From Candidatus Zixiibacteriota bacterium (GTDB lineage: Bacteria > Zixibacteria > MSB-5A5 > GN15 > FEB-12): DNA of 64,000 nucleotides. Position 1 is the first letter of the stretch. Each line of letters opens with the position of its first letter. Positions 55,233 to 63,873 of the stretch are shown here, one piece after another. Location of the stretch: the NCBI GenBank assembly GCA_029860345.1, contig JAOUBJ010000019.1, positions 1 to 64,000 of the forward strand, given 5' to 3'. A program made the position numbers and the translations under genes. Under the pieces are notes generated by a model that had not been told where the DNA came from, did not search any database, and was given only the letters and a program-made list of their open reading frames with translations.

Positions 55233-56930
55233 CTACGACGCGACCATGGCTGCGGCCGGTTCGACATACTCGCCCCACTCCTCGCGCAACAGATCGCACA
55301 TCTCACCCAGCGTTACATAGACGCGGCTGCAATCCAGAATGGCCTCAAACGTGTTGCCGCTGCCATTGGCAGCCTGACGCAGTTTCTCAAGCGTTGCTTG
55401 AACCGCAGCTGCGTCACGCTCGGCGCGGACTTTTTGCACGAAGGCTCTCTGGTCGGCTTCCACCTGTTTGTCGATATACAGAACCGGGATATCGATCTTC
55501 TCGTTTTCCTCTACATAGTCGTTGACGCCGACGATCACGCGTTGTTCTTCCTCGATCTCGCGCTGGTAGGCGTAGGCCGATTTGGCCAACTCGCGCTGGA
55601 AGAAACCTTCTTCGATGCATTGGAGCACACCGCCGCGTCGTTCGATCTCGTCGAAATACGCTTCACATTCGGCTTCCATCTTGTCGGTCAGCGCTTCAAT
55701 AAAATACGATCCGGCCAGTGGGTCGACGGTGTTGGCCACGCCGGATTCGTGGGCGATGACTTGCTGGGTGCGGAGAGCGATCTTGGCCGCTTTCTCAGAG
55801 GGCAGGGCCAGCGTTTCGTCCATCGAATTAGTGTGCAAAGACTGCGTCCCGCCCAACACACCGGACAGCGCCTGCAGGGCAACACGCACGATATTGTTTT
55901 CAGGCTGCTGCGCCGTTAACGAACAACCCGCCGTCTGAGTATGGAACCTGAGTAGCCAACTGCGTTCGTTTTTCGCTTTGTACTTTTCTTTCATCCGTCG
56001 CGCGTAAATGCGTCGCGCGGCGCGGTACTTGGCAATTTCTTCAAAGAAATCTGAGTGGGCGTTGAAAAAGTACGACAACCTCGGCGCGAATTCATCGATA
56101 TCCTGCCCGGCTTCGACAGCCGACTCGACATACTGGAACCCGTCGGCCAGCGTGAAAGCCAGTTCCTGCACGGCAGTGGCGCCTGCTTCTCGAATGTGAT
56201 AACCGGAGATCGAAATCGTATTATACTGCGGGACATTTTTCGAGCAGTAATCCATCATGTCGGTAATCAACCGAATGGACGGACGCGGCGGGAAGATAAA
56301 CTCCTTTTGTGCGATGTACTCTTTGAGGATATCGTTCTGAAGAGTGCCGCGCACTTTGTCAAACGGAACGCCCTGCTTCTCGGCGACACAGAGATACATG
56401 GCCAGAGCCATCGAGGCGGATGAGTTTATCGTCATCGATGTGGATACCTGCGAGAGATCGATACCGTCAAACAGTATCTCCATGTCGGCCAGGCTGTCGA
56501 CGGCCACGCCACACTTGCCCACTTCGCCGAGCGAGCGAACATGATCGGAATCGTAGCCCATCAGCGTCGGCAGATCGAAGGCTGTCGAAAGGCCGGTGCC
56601 GCCGCTTTTCAGAAGATACTTGAACCGCTCGTTAGTTTGCCTGGGCGTGCCCATTCCGGCAAACTGACGCATCGTCCACAACCTGGTGCGATACATGGTA
56701 TGATGCACACCGCGTGTATAGGGATACTCGCCGGGCAGACCTATCTTATCGAAATAGTAGCCGTCACCGTTGGCACCCACAACCGAGTCAGGCGTGTACA
56801 GTTCATCGATGTCGACACCGGAAACGGTAAAGAAACGGGGCTTCGATTTTTTCTGTCTTGTCTTCTCAGCCGTCCTGTTCCAATCGGTCAGGCGGGCCTC
56901 AAGATTGTCCAGTAAACTCTTGGTAAACAC
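55233..56930 (-). CDS. icmA: Cobalamin-dependent acyl-CoA mutase large subunit with isobutyryl-CoA-mutase residues
   Basis: 565 residues from GTG 56930, preceded by GGAGAGA at five bases; IcmA of Streptomyces is about 566. Same TIM-barrel landmarks as mutA, but Phe90 stands in RQFAG and Gln208 in YIAQKE, 118 residues apart. In the family these positions are Tyr and Arg in methylmalonyl-CoA mutase and Phe and Gln in isobutyryl-CoA mutase. It is thus predicted to interconvert isobutyryl-CoA and n-butyryl-CoA. First gene of the minus-strand series; promoter at 56962-56990. Confidence 0.85.
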   Translation of the reverse strand: MFTKSLLDNLEARLTDWNRTAEKTRQKKSKPRFFTVSGVDIDELYTPDSVVGANGDGYYFDKIGLPGEYPYTRGVHHTMYRTRLWTMRQFAGMGTPRQTNERFKYLLKSGGTGLSTAFDLPTLMGYDSDHVRSLGEVGKCGVAVDSLADMEILFDGIDLSQVSTSMTINSSASMALAMYLCVAEKQGVPFDKVRGTLQNDILKEYIAQKEFIFPPRPSIRLITDMMDYCSKNVPQYNTISISGYHIREAGATAVQELAFTLADGFQYVESAVEAGQDIDEFAPRLSYFFNAHSDFFEEIAKYRAARRIYARRMKEKYKAKNERSWLLRFHTQTAGCSLTAQQPENNIVRVALQALSGVLGGTQSLHTNSMDETLALPSEKAAKIALRTQQVIAHESGVANTVDPLAGSYFIEALTDKMEAECEAYFDEIERRGGVLQCIEEGFFQRELAKSAYAYQREIEEEQRVIVGVNDYVEENEKIDIPVLYIDKQVEADQRAFVQKVRAERDAAAVQATLEKLRQAANGSGNTFEAILDCSRVYVTLGEMCDLLREEWGEYVEPAAAMVAS

Positions 56931-56961
56931 AATAATCTCTCCACTATTCACACAGCCAAAG

Positions 56962-56990
56962 AAGATATGTAATGCGCCCGGCAAAAGCAA
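56962..56990 (-). promoter_or_regulatory. Sigma-70-like promoter of the mutase-carboxylase series
   Basis: On the minus strand TTGCTT (56990-56985) and TATCTT (56967-56962) with a 17-base spacer, about 30 bases before the GTG start. No cobalamin riboswitch box is visible upstream. Confidence 0.4.
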
Positions 56991-57153
56991 GCCGACCGGT
57001 TCATTTTTGGACGGCCGCCACCGCCTACTAACATTGTGGACCTCAATAGGTTATTAGCTGAGCTTAATAAGTCCATGGGAGCGCCGTCATGCTGCCGATG
57101 CTCGTCGATTCCTGGTTGACACTTTATTGCGACCAACCTACTTTGATGCCCAC

Positions 57154-58350
57154 ATGAATCAGCATGACCCGAAAGCCAAGCTATCAGAGCGATCCGAGTT
57201 CTCAATCGCGGCGGGAATTACGCTGGGTGTAGTTGTGCTTTCGTTTTTCCTGCATTGGAAATGGTGCGGCTCATACATGCAACTCTCCGAGGATATCTTT
57301 GTTGAGTCTCACCAGATGAGACTCAGCACTTATCCATTCTCAATACGTCCCTTCATGGCCAACTCGATTGAATTATTCGGAAGGTTGTTTTTGTTTGAAG
57401 TGAAGACGTCGTTCTTTGCCGTTCAGTTTTCGTTGGCCGCTGCTATCGGCCTGAGTTTCTACTACTATCTGAGACAGCTTCGATTCTCGGTCGGTTGGTC
57501 GCGGCTGGGCTTGTTTCTGGTTCTGAGCGCCTACCCGATTCTGGCTGCACATATCGAGCCGATGCACACCTGGGACGATCTGTGGGCGCACCTGTTCGTG
57601 ATGTTGGCGATAGTGGCATTGCTGAAGTCACGCTTGATCACTGGTTTAATCTGGTTCACACTGAGTTGTTTCGCGCGCGAACAAAGTCTTATTTTCTATG
57701 GTCCTATGCTGGTCACGGCCATGATGTACTGCAAACAAGTGCCGCGACGCAGGATAGTACTGATGTCGGCGGTGCCGGTTGTTGTTTATGCCGTCTACTA
57801 TCTCGTCGTTTGGCAGACCCCGGACCCGGCGCGCTATTCGCTGATACTGTTCAATTTCGAGAATCCGCTGCGAACCTCGGATACACTGTTCTCGCTTTTC
57901 ATATCGTTCGGTTTTCTCTGGCCGTTGGCGCTGGCCGGACTCGTGCGCAAAGGCGTCGATCCCTCGGCCCGCTTCTTGAAGCTTGGGACATGGCTCACCC
58001 TGCCGGTTACGTTGGTGCTGACCCTGTTCTTTACCAACGCGCGTGAAACGCGGATACTGTTTCCACCGTTTATTTTCATGATTCCGCTGACCCTGGTGGC
58101 CCTGAAGTCCGTCTACGACTGGCTAAAACCAAGATTGTCATGGCGCTTCGCCGCCGTGGGTTTGATCGTATTGGTAGCCCTGATGACGGTCGGTGTTTGG
58201 CTTGGGTATGAAGCTTTCCCCGAGTTCGAGTACCGGCGATGCCAGAACTTTCAGCGGATGTGGGCGGGGATTCACTTTGGGTTGATTTTCAGCCTGCTGG
58301 CGTTTTGGATTGTACGAATGTGGTCGCGGGGCAATGACCGATCAATATGA
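57154..58350 (+). CDS. Polytopic membrane protein, possible GT-C-like glycosyltransferase
   Basis: 398 residues from ATG 57154. About nine to ten hydrophobic helices. After the first helix a short loop contains SEDIFVESHQMRL, an acidic pair in the first external loop, as in GT-C-fold mannosyl- and arabinosyltransferases that use lipid-linked sugars. The C-terminal helix is followed by a short basic tail. The family cannot be fixed by eye. It is divergent from the mutase operon. Confidence 0.6.
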   Translation: MNQHDPKAKLSERSEFSIAAGITLGVVVLSFFLHWKWCGSYMQLSEDIFVESHQMRLSTYPFSIRPFMANSIELFGRLFLFEVKTSFFAVQFSLAAAIGLSFYYYLRQLRFSVGWSRLGLFLVLSAYPILAAHIEPMHTWDDLWAHLFVMLAIVALLKSRLITGLIWFTLSCFAREQSLIFYGPMLVTAMMYCKQVPRRRIVLMSAVPVVVYAVYYLVVWQTPDPARYSLILFNFENPLRTSDTLFSLFISFGFLWPLALAGLVRKGVDPSARFLKLGTWLTLPVTLVLTLFFTNARETRILFPPFIFMIPLTLVALKSVYDWLKPRLSWRFAAVGLIVLVALMTVGVWLGYEAFPEFEYRRCQNFQRMWAGIHFGLIFSLLAFWIVRMWSRGNDRSI

Positions 58351-58850
58351 GCCTGTATACTTGCGCGCTTGTTTTCGCAAGGAGATGGTGCTGTCGGGCG
58401 ACTCGCCTGACGGCCAGTAGACTGGAAGGCAGATGTCGGGCGGTGTCGCCCAACACCACTCAAACCGGATGAGATTGCAATCGATCTGTAGGGTGGGTCC
58501 GCCTTCGCCTGCGCGCCGCGGCGTGGACCCGCCTATGTCGGCAGGATCACAGTCCGCCGCGGCGGACTGCCCTACTTCTGCCGCCCACCCGGTCAAGCCG
58601 GGTTTCGCGCGCTTCGCGCGAAACCTCATGGTGAGCGGAGTCGAACCATGAACGCTTGGTAAGATTCACCCCTCGACTGCGCTCGGGGTGACATTGTCAG
58701 GAGCACAGGGCTCGTGACCTACTTGAGAGCGTCAGGTCACATCCCCGGCCTGTGGCGGGGGACAAGACCGGCCGCAACGTGCTGATTAGACTATTTCAAC
58801 CCACCCGTCGCAAAGCCTCTGGGTGGGGTACCGGATGAAATAGCAATCGA
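58351..58850. repeat. Repeat-rich intergenic region
   Basis: Contains a GTGCTGTCGGGCGACTCGCC plus GTGTCGCCCAACACCAC pair (58389-58460) that reappears inverted at 61986-62064; the GTAGGGTGGGTCCGCCTTCG unit (58488-58533); a TGGTGAGCGGAGTCGAACCA box near 58630 and CCCCTCGACTGCGCTCGGGG near 58670. No gene. Confidence 0.65.
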
Positions 58851-59804
58851 TCAATCCGAGTCTGAATACTTTCGTGCCTGTTTCTCGAATTGCGGATTGC
58901 TCAGTTGTTTGACCTTCTTGTCAAGCTCCGACAGGTCGCGCGCCGTGAGCTTGCTTAGTTCTTTGGGGAAGGTGCCAGAGGCGATGCTGTCGTATACTTT
59001 TTCCATCCGTCTCTGTACGGACTTGTCAATAACCTTGGGTCCCGTTTGCACAGCGCCGAAACGAGCAGCCACCGAGATGCGCCTAAGCATACCCTCGATA
59101 CCGTGCTTCTTGATGAGATCGACAATCAGATCAAGTTGGTAGGCTACCTCCAGATATGCGTTCTCAGCCGGCAGCCCTTTTTTTACCAGCGTCTCAAAAC
59201 CGCTCTTGACCAGCATGGCCAGCCCACCGCATAGCACAGCCTGCTCCCCGAACAGGTCGCCCAGTGCTTCGGCTTCGAAGGTGGTGTGCACGAGTCGTTT
59301 TTTGTCAAACCCGACAGCCTGAGCCAGTTCGCGAACTGTTGCCAAGGCTCGCCTGGATTTGTCTTGATGGACAGCGATGAACGCCGACAATGGCTTGGCA
59401 CTTCCATAATGCTCACGCACGGCCACGCCCGGAGCGTGCGGCGCCAGCATGACCACGTCGCATTCCCGGGGCGGTACTACCAGCATGAAATAGATCGACA
59501 TGCCGGCCAGGAACAGCAGCGTTTTCGCAGGCGTCAGCGTTTGAAGGATTTGTTGTTCGAAGACCGCGCTATGTAAATGATCCGGAAAGGCAAAAGCGAT
59601 GATATCGCCCTTATCGGCCGCCCGACGGACAGTGGTGATGTGGTCGATCCCATCGGCGCTTGCCTGACGTCGCGACTTGGAACGTGGTCGCAGCCCGACT
59701 ATTACGTCATAGCCTGACTCTTGCAGGTTGAGCGCAATAGCCCGACCCTGAGAACCATAGCCGATGACCGCGACGGTCTTGTTCTGGTGCTTGAGTTTTA
59801 CCAT
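58851..59804 (-). CDS. Ketol-acid reductoisomerase-like protein with altered active site
   Basis: 317 residues from ATG 59804 (a GTG 42 bases upstream is possible). The Rossmann half has VAVIGYGSQGRAIALNL and GLRPRSKS, and the class I C-terminal knotted domain TTFEAEALGDLFGEQAVLCGG through RRISVAARFGAVQTGPK. Compared with true class I enzymes: Asp183, Glu187, Glu219 and Ser244 are kept (canonical 190, 194, 226, 251), but the catalytic His is Ala100, the catalytic Lys is His123 and the second Glu is Gln223 (canonical 107, 130, 230). It should still bind NAD(P)H, but the isomerase step seems impossible. It is divergent from nadC. Confidence 0.8.
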   Translation of the reverse strand: MVKLKHQNKTVAVIGYGSQGRAIALNLQESGYDVIVGLRPRSKSRRQASADGIDHITTVRRAADKGDIIAFAFPDHLHSAVFEQQILQTLTPAKTLLFLAGMSIYFMLVVPPRECDVVMLAPHAPGVAVREHYGSAKPLSAFIAVHQDKSRRALATVRELAQAVGFDKKRLVHTTFEAEALGDLFGEQAVLCGGLAMLVKSGFETLVKKGLPAENAYLEVAYQLDLIVDLIKKHGIEGMLRRISVAARFGAVQTGPKVIDKSVQRRMEKVYDSIASGTFPKELSKLTARDLSELDKKVKQLSNPQFEKQARKYSDSD

Positions 59805-59860
59805 AGAAGGAATATAAATTCCCGATTGACATTTGCCAACCCACACGTTGATTATCTACT

Positions 59861-60742
59861 ATGAAACCCTGGGACCCATCAATGATCAACCTGGTCCGGT
59901 CGGCGCTGGAGGAAGACATCGGAAAAGGCGATGTAACCTCACTGGCGGCGCTGGAACCGGATGTGGTCAAGGGTGTCATAGTGGCCAAGTCAGAAGGGGT
60001 CCTAAGCGGCATGGCGCCGGTTATCCTGACGTTCGAGATGGTCGATTCGGCCAACAAACTTACTGCGCTGAAAGCGGATGGCGATAGTTTCAAGCCGGGG
60101 GAGACTGTTGTCGAGCTTGAGGGTTTGAATCAGACACTTTTGACGGCCGAACGTACCGCCTTGAATTTTCTGGCTCATCTCAGCGGCGTGGCCACGCTGA
60201 CCGATCGGTTCGTCAAAGCCGCTGGCGGCACCAACTGCACCATCCTCGATACACGAAAAACCACGCCCGGTTTTCGCAGCCTGGAAAAAGATGCTGTCAA
60301 GCATGGCGGCGGGGAGAACCACCGGCGAGGGCTGTTCGACATGGTGCTGATAAAGGACAACCACATCGCCGCCGCCGGGTCAATCGAAGGCGCCGTCATG
60401 CGTGTGCGGGAGTGGCTGGATTCAACCGATTACCGACTCCAGTTCGATGTTCCCGCTGATAAGATTGAAATAGAGGTGGAAGTTAGCAACCTGGAGGAAC
60501 TCAGCGAGGCGATCAACGCTGGTGTGCACAGGCTGCTGCTGGACAATCAAAGGCCGGACAGTTTGAAAGAACTGGTGACCACAGCACGACGATTAAACTT
60601 AGAGGTGAAACTCGAAGCATCCGGCAACGTGACGCTCGGGAATATCGGCGAGGTGGCCGCCAGTGGTGTTGACTATGTCTCGATCGGCGCTTTGACCCAC
60701 TCCGCCCCGGCGTCCGATTTCTCAATGAAGTTGTTTTCCTGA
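59861..60742 (+). CDS. nadC: Nicotinate-nucleotide pyrophosphorylase (carboxylating)
   Basis: 293 residues (286 from the second Met at 59882). Landmarks: LVRSALEEDIGKGDVTS, ERTALNFLAHLSGVAT, DTRKTTPGFRSLEKDAVKHGGGENHR (basic quinolinate-binding residues), VLIKDNHI and VDYVSIGALTHS. It makes nicotinate mononucleotide from quinolinate and PRPP in de novo NAD synthesis. nadA and nadB are not in the window. birA begins two bases after its stop. Confidence 0.97.
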   Translation: MKPWDPSMINLVRSALEEDIGKGDVTSLAALEPDVVKGVIVAKSEGVLSGMAPVILTFEMVDSANKLTALKADGDSFKPGETVVELEGLNQTLLTAERTALNFLAHLSGVATLTDRFVKAAGGTNCTILDTRKTTPGFRSLEKDAVKHGGGENHRRGLFDMVLIKDNHIAAAGSIEGAVMRVREWLDSTDYRLQFDVPADKIEIEVEVSNLEELSEAINAGVHRLLLDNQRPDSLKELVTTARRLNLEVKLEASGNVTLGNIGEVAASGVDYVSIGALTHSAPASDFSMKLFS

Positions 60743-60743
60743 C

Positions 60744-61739
60744 ATGAACGATAAAGCGCGTCTTGAAAGTCTGGCCGATGATATCCTGCTGACTATACGC
60801 TCCCGACCGGGTCGTGTGCGGACGATATCCTCCCTGGTTGAACGCTTCGGAGTCAGCGAAGATGACCTCAGCCGCGCCCTGCTTTATATCACCCAGTGGG
60901 GGTACCGATTGAAGCATGGCCGCAATGGGGTCACCTATTTGGACGCACCGGACCTTCTCACAGCCACCGAGATCGGCTACCAGCTTAAGACCAAGTACCT
61001 GGGGCGGACGATATATGCCTACAATTCGGTCCACTCGACCAACGATATCGCCGCTCGCCTGGCGGTCGAGGGTGCGCCGGAAGGGACTCTCGTGACCAGT
61101 GAAATCCAGACCAAAGGGCGTGGCCGTCTCAGCCGGTCCTGGCATTCTCCACCCGAGACCGGCATCTATGCGTCGATCATTTTGAGGCCGGGCTTTGCAT
61201 CCGAACAAGCGCCGGGATTGTCGATCATGACGGCCCTGGCTTTGGCCGACACGATAGAAGCATACTGCCCGGACCAGACCAAAATCAAATGGCCCAACGA
61301 CGTGCTGATATCCGGACGCAAAGTGGCCGGAATTCTGACCGAACTGGCCGCCGAGGGTCGACGCATCGAGCATGTCGTGATCGGTGTCGGCATCAACGTC
61401 AACCATCAGGCCGAAGATTTCCCCAGCGAACTGCGACCCACTGCAACATCGCTGCGCCGCGCTACCAGACGCAAACAGTCTCGCGTGGAACTCCTGCAAA
61501 AATTCCTGGTGCGTCTGGAGAAGGAGTATAACGGCTACAAAAAACGAGGTTTACGCACCAGCCGAACAAGATTGCGTTGGTATTCGTCGCTGATGGGCCA
61601 TCAGGTTAAGCTGGCCTTGGGGCGCAGGATTATCGAAGGTAGGGTGCTCGACTTCGACTTAGACGGCAGCTTGATCTTACAAACGGAACAGGCCCGGGTC
61701 ACTCTTTGCAGTGGTGAAGTAACTGTGGTCAAGGAATGA
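60744..61739 (+). CDS. birA: Bifunctional biotin ligase/repressor BirA
   Basis: 331 residues. N-terminal winged helix (1-65: RPGRVRTISSLVERFGVSEDDLSRALLYI) for operator binding, then the ligase core: SIHSTND-like VHSTNDIAAR, TKGRGRLSRSWHSPPETGIYAS (biotin and AMP loop), IKWPNDVLISGRKVAGILTE, VIGVGINVNH, and an SH3-like C-terminal domain. It biotinylates BCCP proteins, here Lys136 of the carrier at 48136. Having the HTH, it may repress biotin genes. Next to nadC, a common arrangement. Confidence 0.96.
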   Translation: MNDKARLESLADDILLTIRSRPGRVRTISSLVERFGVSEDDLSRALLYITQWGYRLKHGRNGVTYLDAPDLLTATEIGYQLKTKYLGRTIYAYNSVHSTNDIAARLAVEGAPEGTLVTSEIQTKGRGRLSRSWHSPPETGIYASIILRPGFASEQAPGLSIMTALALADTIEAYCPDQTKIKWPNDVLISGRKVAGILTELAAEGRRIEHVVIGVGINVNHQAEDFPSELRPTATSLRRATRRKQSRVELLQKFLVRLEKEYNGYKKRGLRTSRTRLRWYSSLMGHQVKLALGRRIIEGRVLDFDLDGSLILQTEQARVTLCSGEVTVVKE

Positions 61740-62106
61740 TGGCGGGTAGCCCCACTCACTGCGCCCACCCTTCGACTCCGCTCAGGGTGAGGTTATGGGA
61801 CACGGAGCGTGAGATTGCAAGTCGCGAGGCGCAAGGAACCCATTTATGGGTGTCATTCCCGCGAAGGGTGGCCGCCCCAAACCTTGTTTGGGGCGGGAGT
61901 TCATACTTCGACTGCGCTCAGTATGACCCAAACGTGACGCACGTCGACGTACACCACGCACCCGACCTTTTTTGGGGCGGGAGAATTCAGGTGGTGTTGG
62001 GCGACCCCGCCCGACACCTGTATGACAATAGACAGACTGTCAGGCGAGTCGCCCGACAGCACCGCCAATTGGATACAAAAACTAAACCGAGAATTAGGAA
62101 TCACAA
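61740..62106. repeat. Intergenic region of dispersed repeats
   Basis: Pieces: CCCTTCGACTCCGCTCAGGGTG near 61767, ACTTCGACTGCGCTCAGTATGACC near 61905, GTGACGCACGTCGACGTACACC (61934-61961), and the GTGTTGGGCGACCCCGCCCGACACC / GACTGTCAGGCGAGTCGCCCGACAGC pair (61986-62064), inverted relative to 58389-58460. No gene before the CDGSH protein. Confidence 0.65.
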
Positions 62107-62301
62107 ATGTCCGACCCCAATGTCAAAATCACAATAGTCCCCAACGGACCGGCCTTAATACAGACCGAAAAGGCCCAGATCAAATTAGTCGATGGTTCTC
62201 TGATTGAGAGGGAAGGGCGTTTTTCGATCTGCCGCTGCGGTTGGTCCGAGAACAAGCCCTTCTGTGACGGTAAGCACACCAGTTGCGGCTTCAAGGGGTG
62301 A
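62107..62301 (+). CDS. CDGSH iron-sulfur protein
   Basis: 64 residues, a single CDGSH domain. C42, C44, C53 and H57 (CRCGWSENKPFCDGKH) keep the exact spacing of the mitoNEET 3Cys-1His [2Fe-2S] ligands. A small N-terminal beta segment precedes it. Role: redox or Fe-S transfer protein; partners unknown. Isolated between repeat regions. Confidence 0.93.
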   Translation: MSDPNVKITIVPNGPALIQTEKAQIKLVDGSLIEREGRFSICRCGWSENKPFCDGKHTSCGFKG

Positions 62302-62742
62302 TGAATCACTCTTTCGCGCTTCGCGTGCCATTGACCTCACCCTGAGCGGAGTCGAAGGGTGCACGGTCAGGCCGTGTCTTGGTGGCTCAGCTTTTTTCAG
62401 AGACCGGCGTGAAGCGCAAAAATGCGACTTATCGCCACGCTCAAAGCCGCTTTGGGGGTGATTCACTTTACTTTCCGCCCCAAACAAGGTTTGAGACGGT
62501 CACGCGGCCGTGCGTAGTTACAGTACGACTGGGTACATGGGTAACACTTTTTTCTTATTCCCCTCTCGAGAGGGGTGCCCCGCCGACGGCGGGGCGGGGT
62601 GTGTTCTTCGCAGCGTCGAATCAATAACACACCCCTAAATCCCCTCTCAAGAGGGGACTTTTAAGCATGAGTCTATGGATTGTGTACCAACTTCAGACAA
62701 ATCCTGGCATCGAGCTAAATCGGATTTGTTCAGGAAGGTCGG
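62302..62742. repeat. Intergenic palindromic region (core 62560-62656)
   Basis: 62560-62575 is the perfect palindrome CCCCTCTCGAGAGGGG; 62596-62605 GGGGTGTGTT pairs with AACACACCCC at 62626-62635; 62641-62656 is CCCCTCTCAAGAGGGG. An inverted ACCCTGAGCGGAGTCGAAGGGT box lies near 62340. No gene. Confidence 0.65.
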
Positions 62743-63345
62743 CTACTCTGCGGTAACCGCGGTGGCCAGGTAGTGGCCAGGTTGATCGTCGATTACCACA
62801 TCGGTAAACTTACTTTTGTGGAGAATCTCAGTCAGCAAACTCTCAGGAGGAAGTTCATCATTAGCCACCACGCCACCGATTCGATGGTGTATGGCCGAGA
62901 GCTCTTTGGATGACTGTAAGTGTATGATGTAGAACTTGGACCCTTTCTTAAGCACCCGATGGACTTCATCGACTGTTTGCTGCTTGTCCGAAAAATACGG
63001 AAAAGCACTGAAGGCGACACCCAGGTCAAAGTGGTCGCTGCGGAACGGCAGTGAGGCCACATCACCATCAATACAGTTGACGTTGGAAAAAGGGAAGTTA
63101 CGATGTGCTTTAAGCACCATTTGCAAAGAGAAATCGACGCCGGTGACTGATCCTTGAGGGCCTACTTTGCGCCGGATCAGGTCAAATAATATCCCGGTGC
63201 CGCAGCCCAAGTCAATCACGTTCATGTCGGTTTGTACTCCAAGACCGTCCACAATGTGCGACAGCCGTTCGAGGTCCTCGGAGGTGAACATGAGGTCCCA
63301 CTCCGAAGCGAGAAGATCGAAGAATTCCTGGTGCGGGTCTTGCAT
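62743..63345 (-). CDS. Class I SAM-dependent methyltransferase
   Basis: 200 residues. Motif I VIDLGCGTGILFDL, the acidic end of strand 2 (VTGVDFSLQM), CIDGDVASLPF and HFDLGVAFSAFPYF identify a UbiE/COQ5-type or Methyltransf_11 protein. The HRVLKKGSKFYIIHL segment is the usual strand 5. Substrate unknown. Stands alone. Confidence 0.85.
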   Translation of the reverse strand: MQDPHQEFFDLLASEWDLMFTSEDLERLSHIVDGLGVQTDMNVIDLGCGTGILFDLIRRKVGPQGSVTGVDFSLQMVLKAHRNFPFSNVNCIDGDVASLPFRSDHFDLGVAFSAFPYFSDKQQTVDEVHRVLKKGSKFYIIHLQSSKELSAIHHRIGGVVANDELPPESLLTEILHKSKFTDVVIDDQPGHYLATAVTAE

Positions 63346-63528
63346 AACGGACGTAATAAATTGTTTACTGACGTTCTGTCAAGAAATTTCGCATGTCAAA
63401 AACGAATGCATGTTCGATTAAGCCGGTTGAAAAGTCTCCAATCACAGGTGCGGCAGGCCTTGCGGACCCCCGCAAGTGGACTTTAGTGAGCCGCCGGCCA
63501 TGGTCAGGCCGTGTCGCAATCGTGTGTT

Positions 63529-63573
63529 CCACCGGTTCCTGCGTTCGCCGAAGGCGAGCGTGTGAACCGGTGG
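63529..63573. repeat. 45-bp nested hairpin upstream of uvrA
   Basis: CCACCGGTTC (63529-63538) and GAACCGGTGG (63564-63573) are perfectly inverted; between them CGTTCGCC-GAA-GGCGAGCG forms an inner stem with one G-T wobble. Part of a palindrome-rich 528-base region (63346-63873) that otherwise has no gene. Confidence 0.75.
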
Positions 63574-63610
63574 TGCTTGAGGTTGCTCTCACAACACGAT
63601 GTCGAGAATC

Positions 63611-63651
63611 GCAGGGTCACAACCACGCCTAGGGCGTGGTCAGGACCCTGC
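63611..63651. repeat. 41-bp nested palindrome upstream of uvrA
   Basis: Outer arms GCAGGGTC (63611-63618) and GACCCTGC (63644-63651); inner arms ACCACGCC and GGCGTGGT (63622-63629 and 63633-63640) with a TAG loop. Both stems are perfect. No coding sequence. Confidence 0.75.
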
Positions 63652-63873
63652 GAAACCCTATTAAGACACAGACTGTCCGCTCAGGATGAGGCGGTGGACG
63701 CGCGAAGCGCGAGATAGTGGTTTATCACCGCGCAGCACGAAATAGTGGCTTACCACCTTGCCGATTTGTCGCCTTGTCGGGGTGCGAATATGTGATATGA
63801 TATTGCAGAAATCCGCTTTGAGCCGGAGTAAACTGTCCGTATATTACAGGTTACATTTTTTGGACGAGATGAT

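Noticed and set aside
56931-57153. Cobalamin riboswitch before the mutase operon
   Set aside because: No B12-box-like sequence or long structured leader; the promoter lies only about 30 bases from the start codon.
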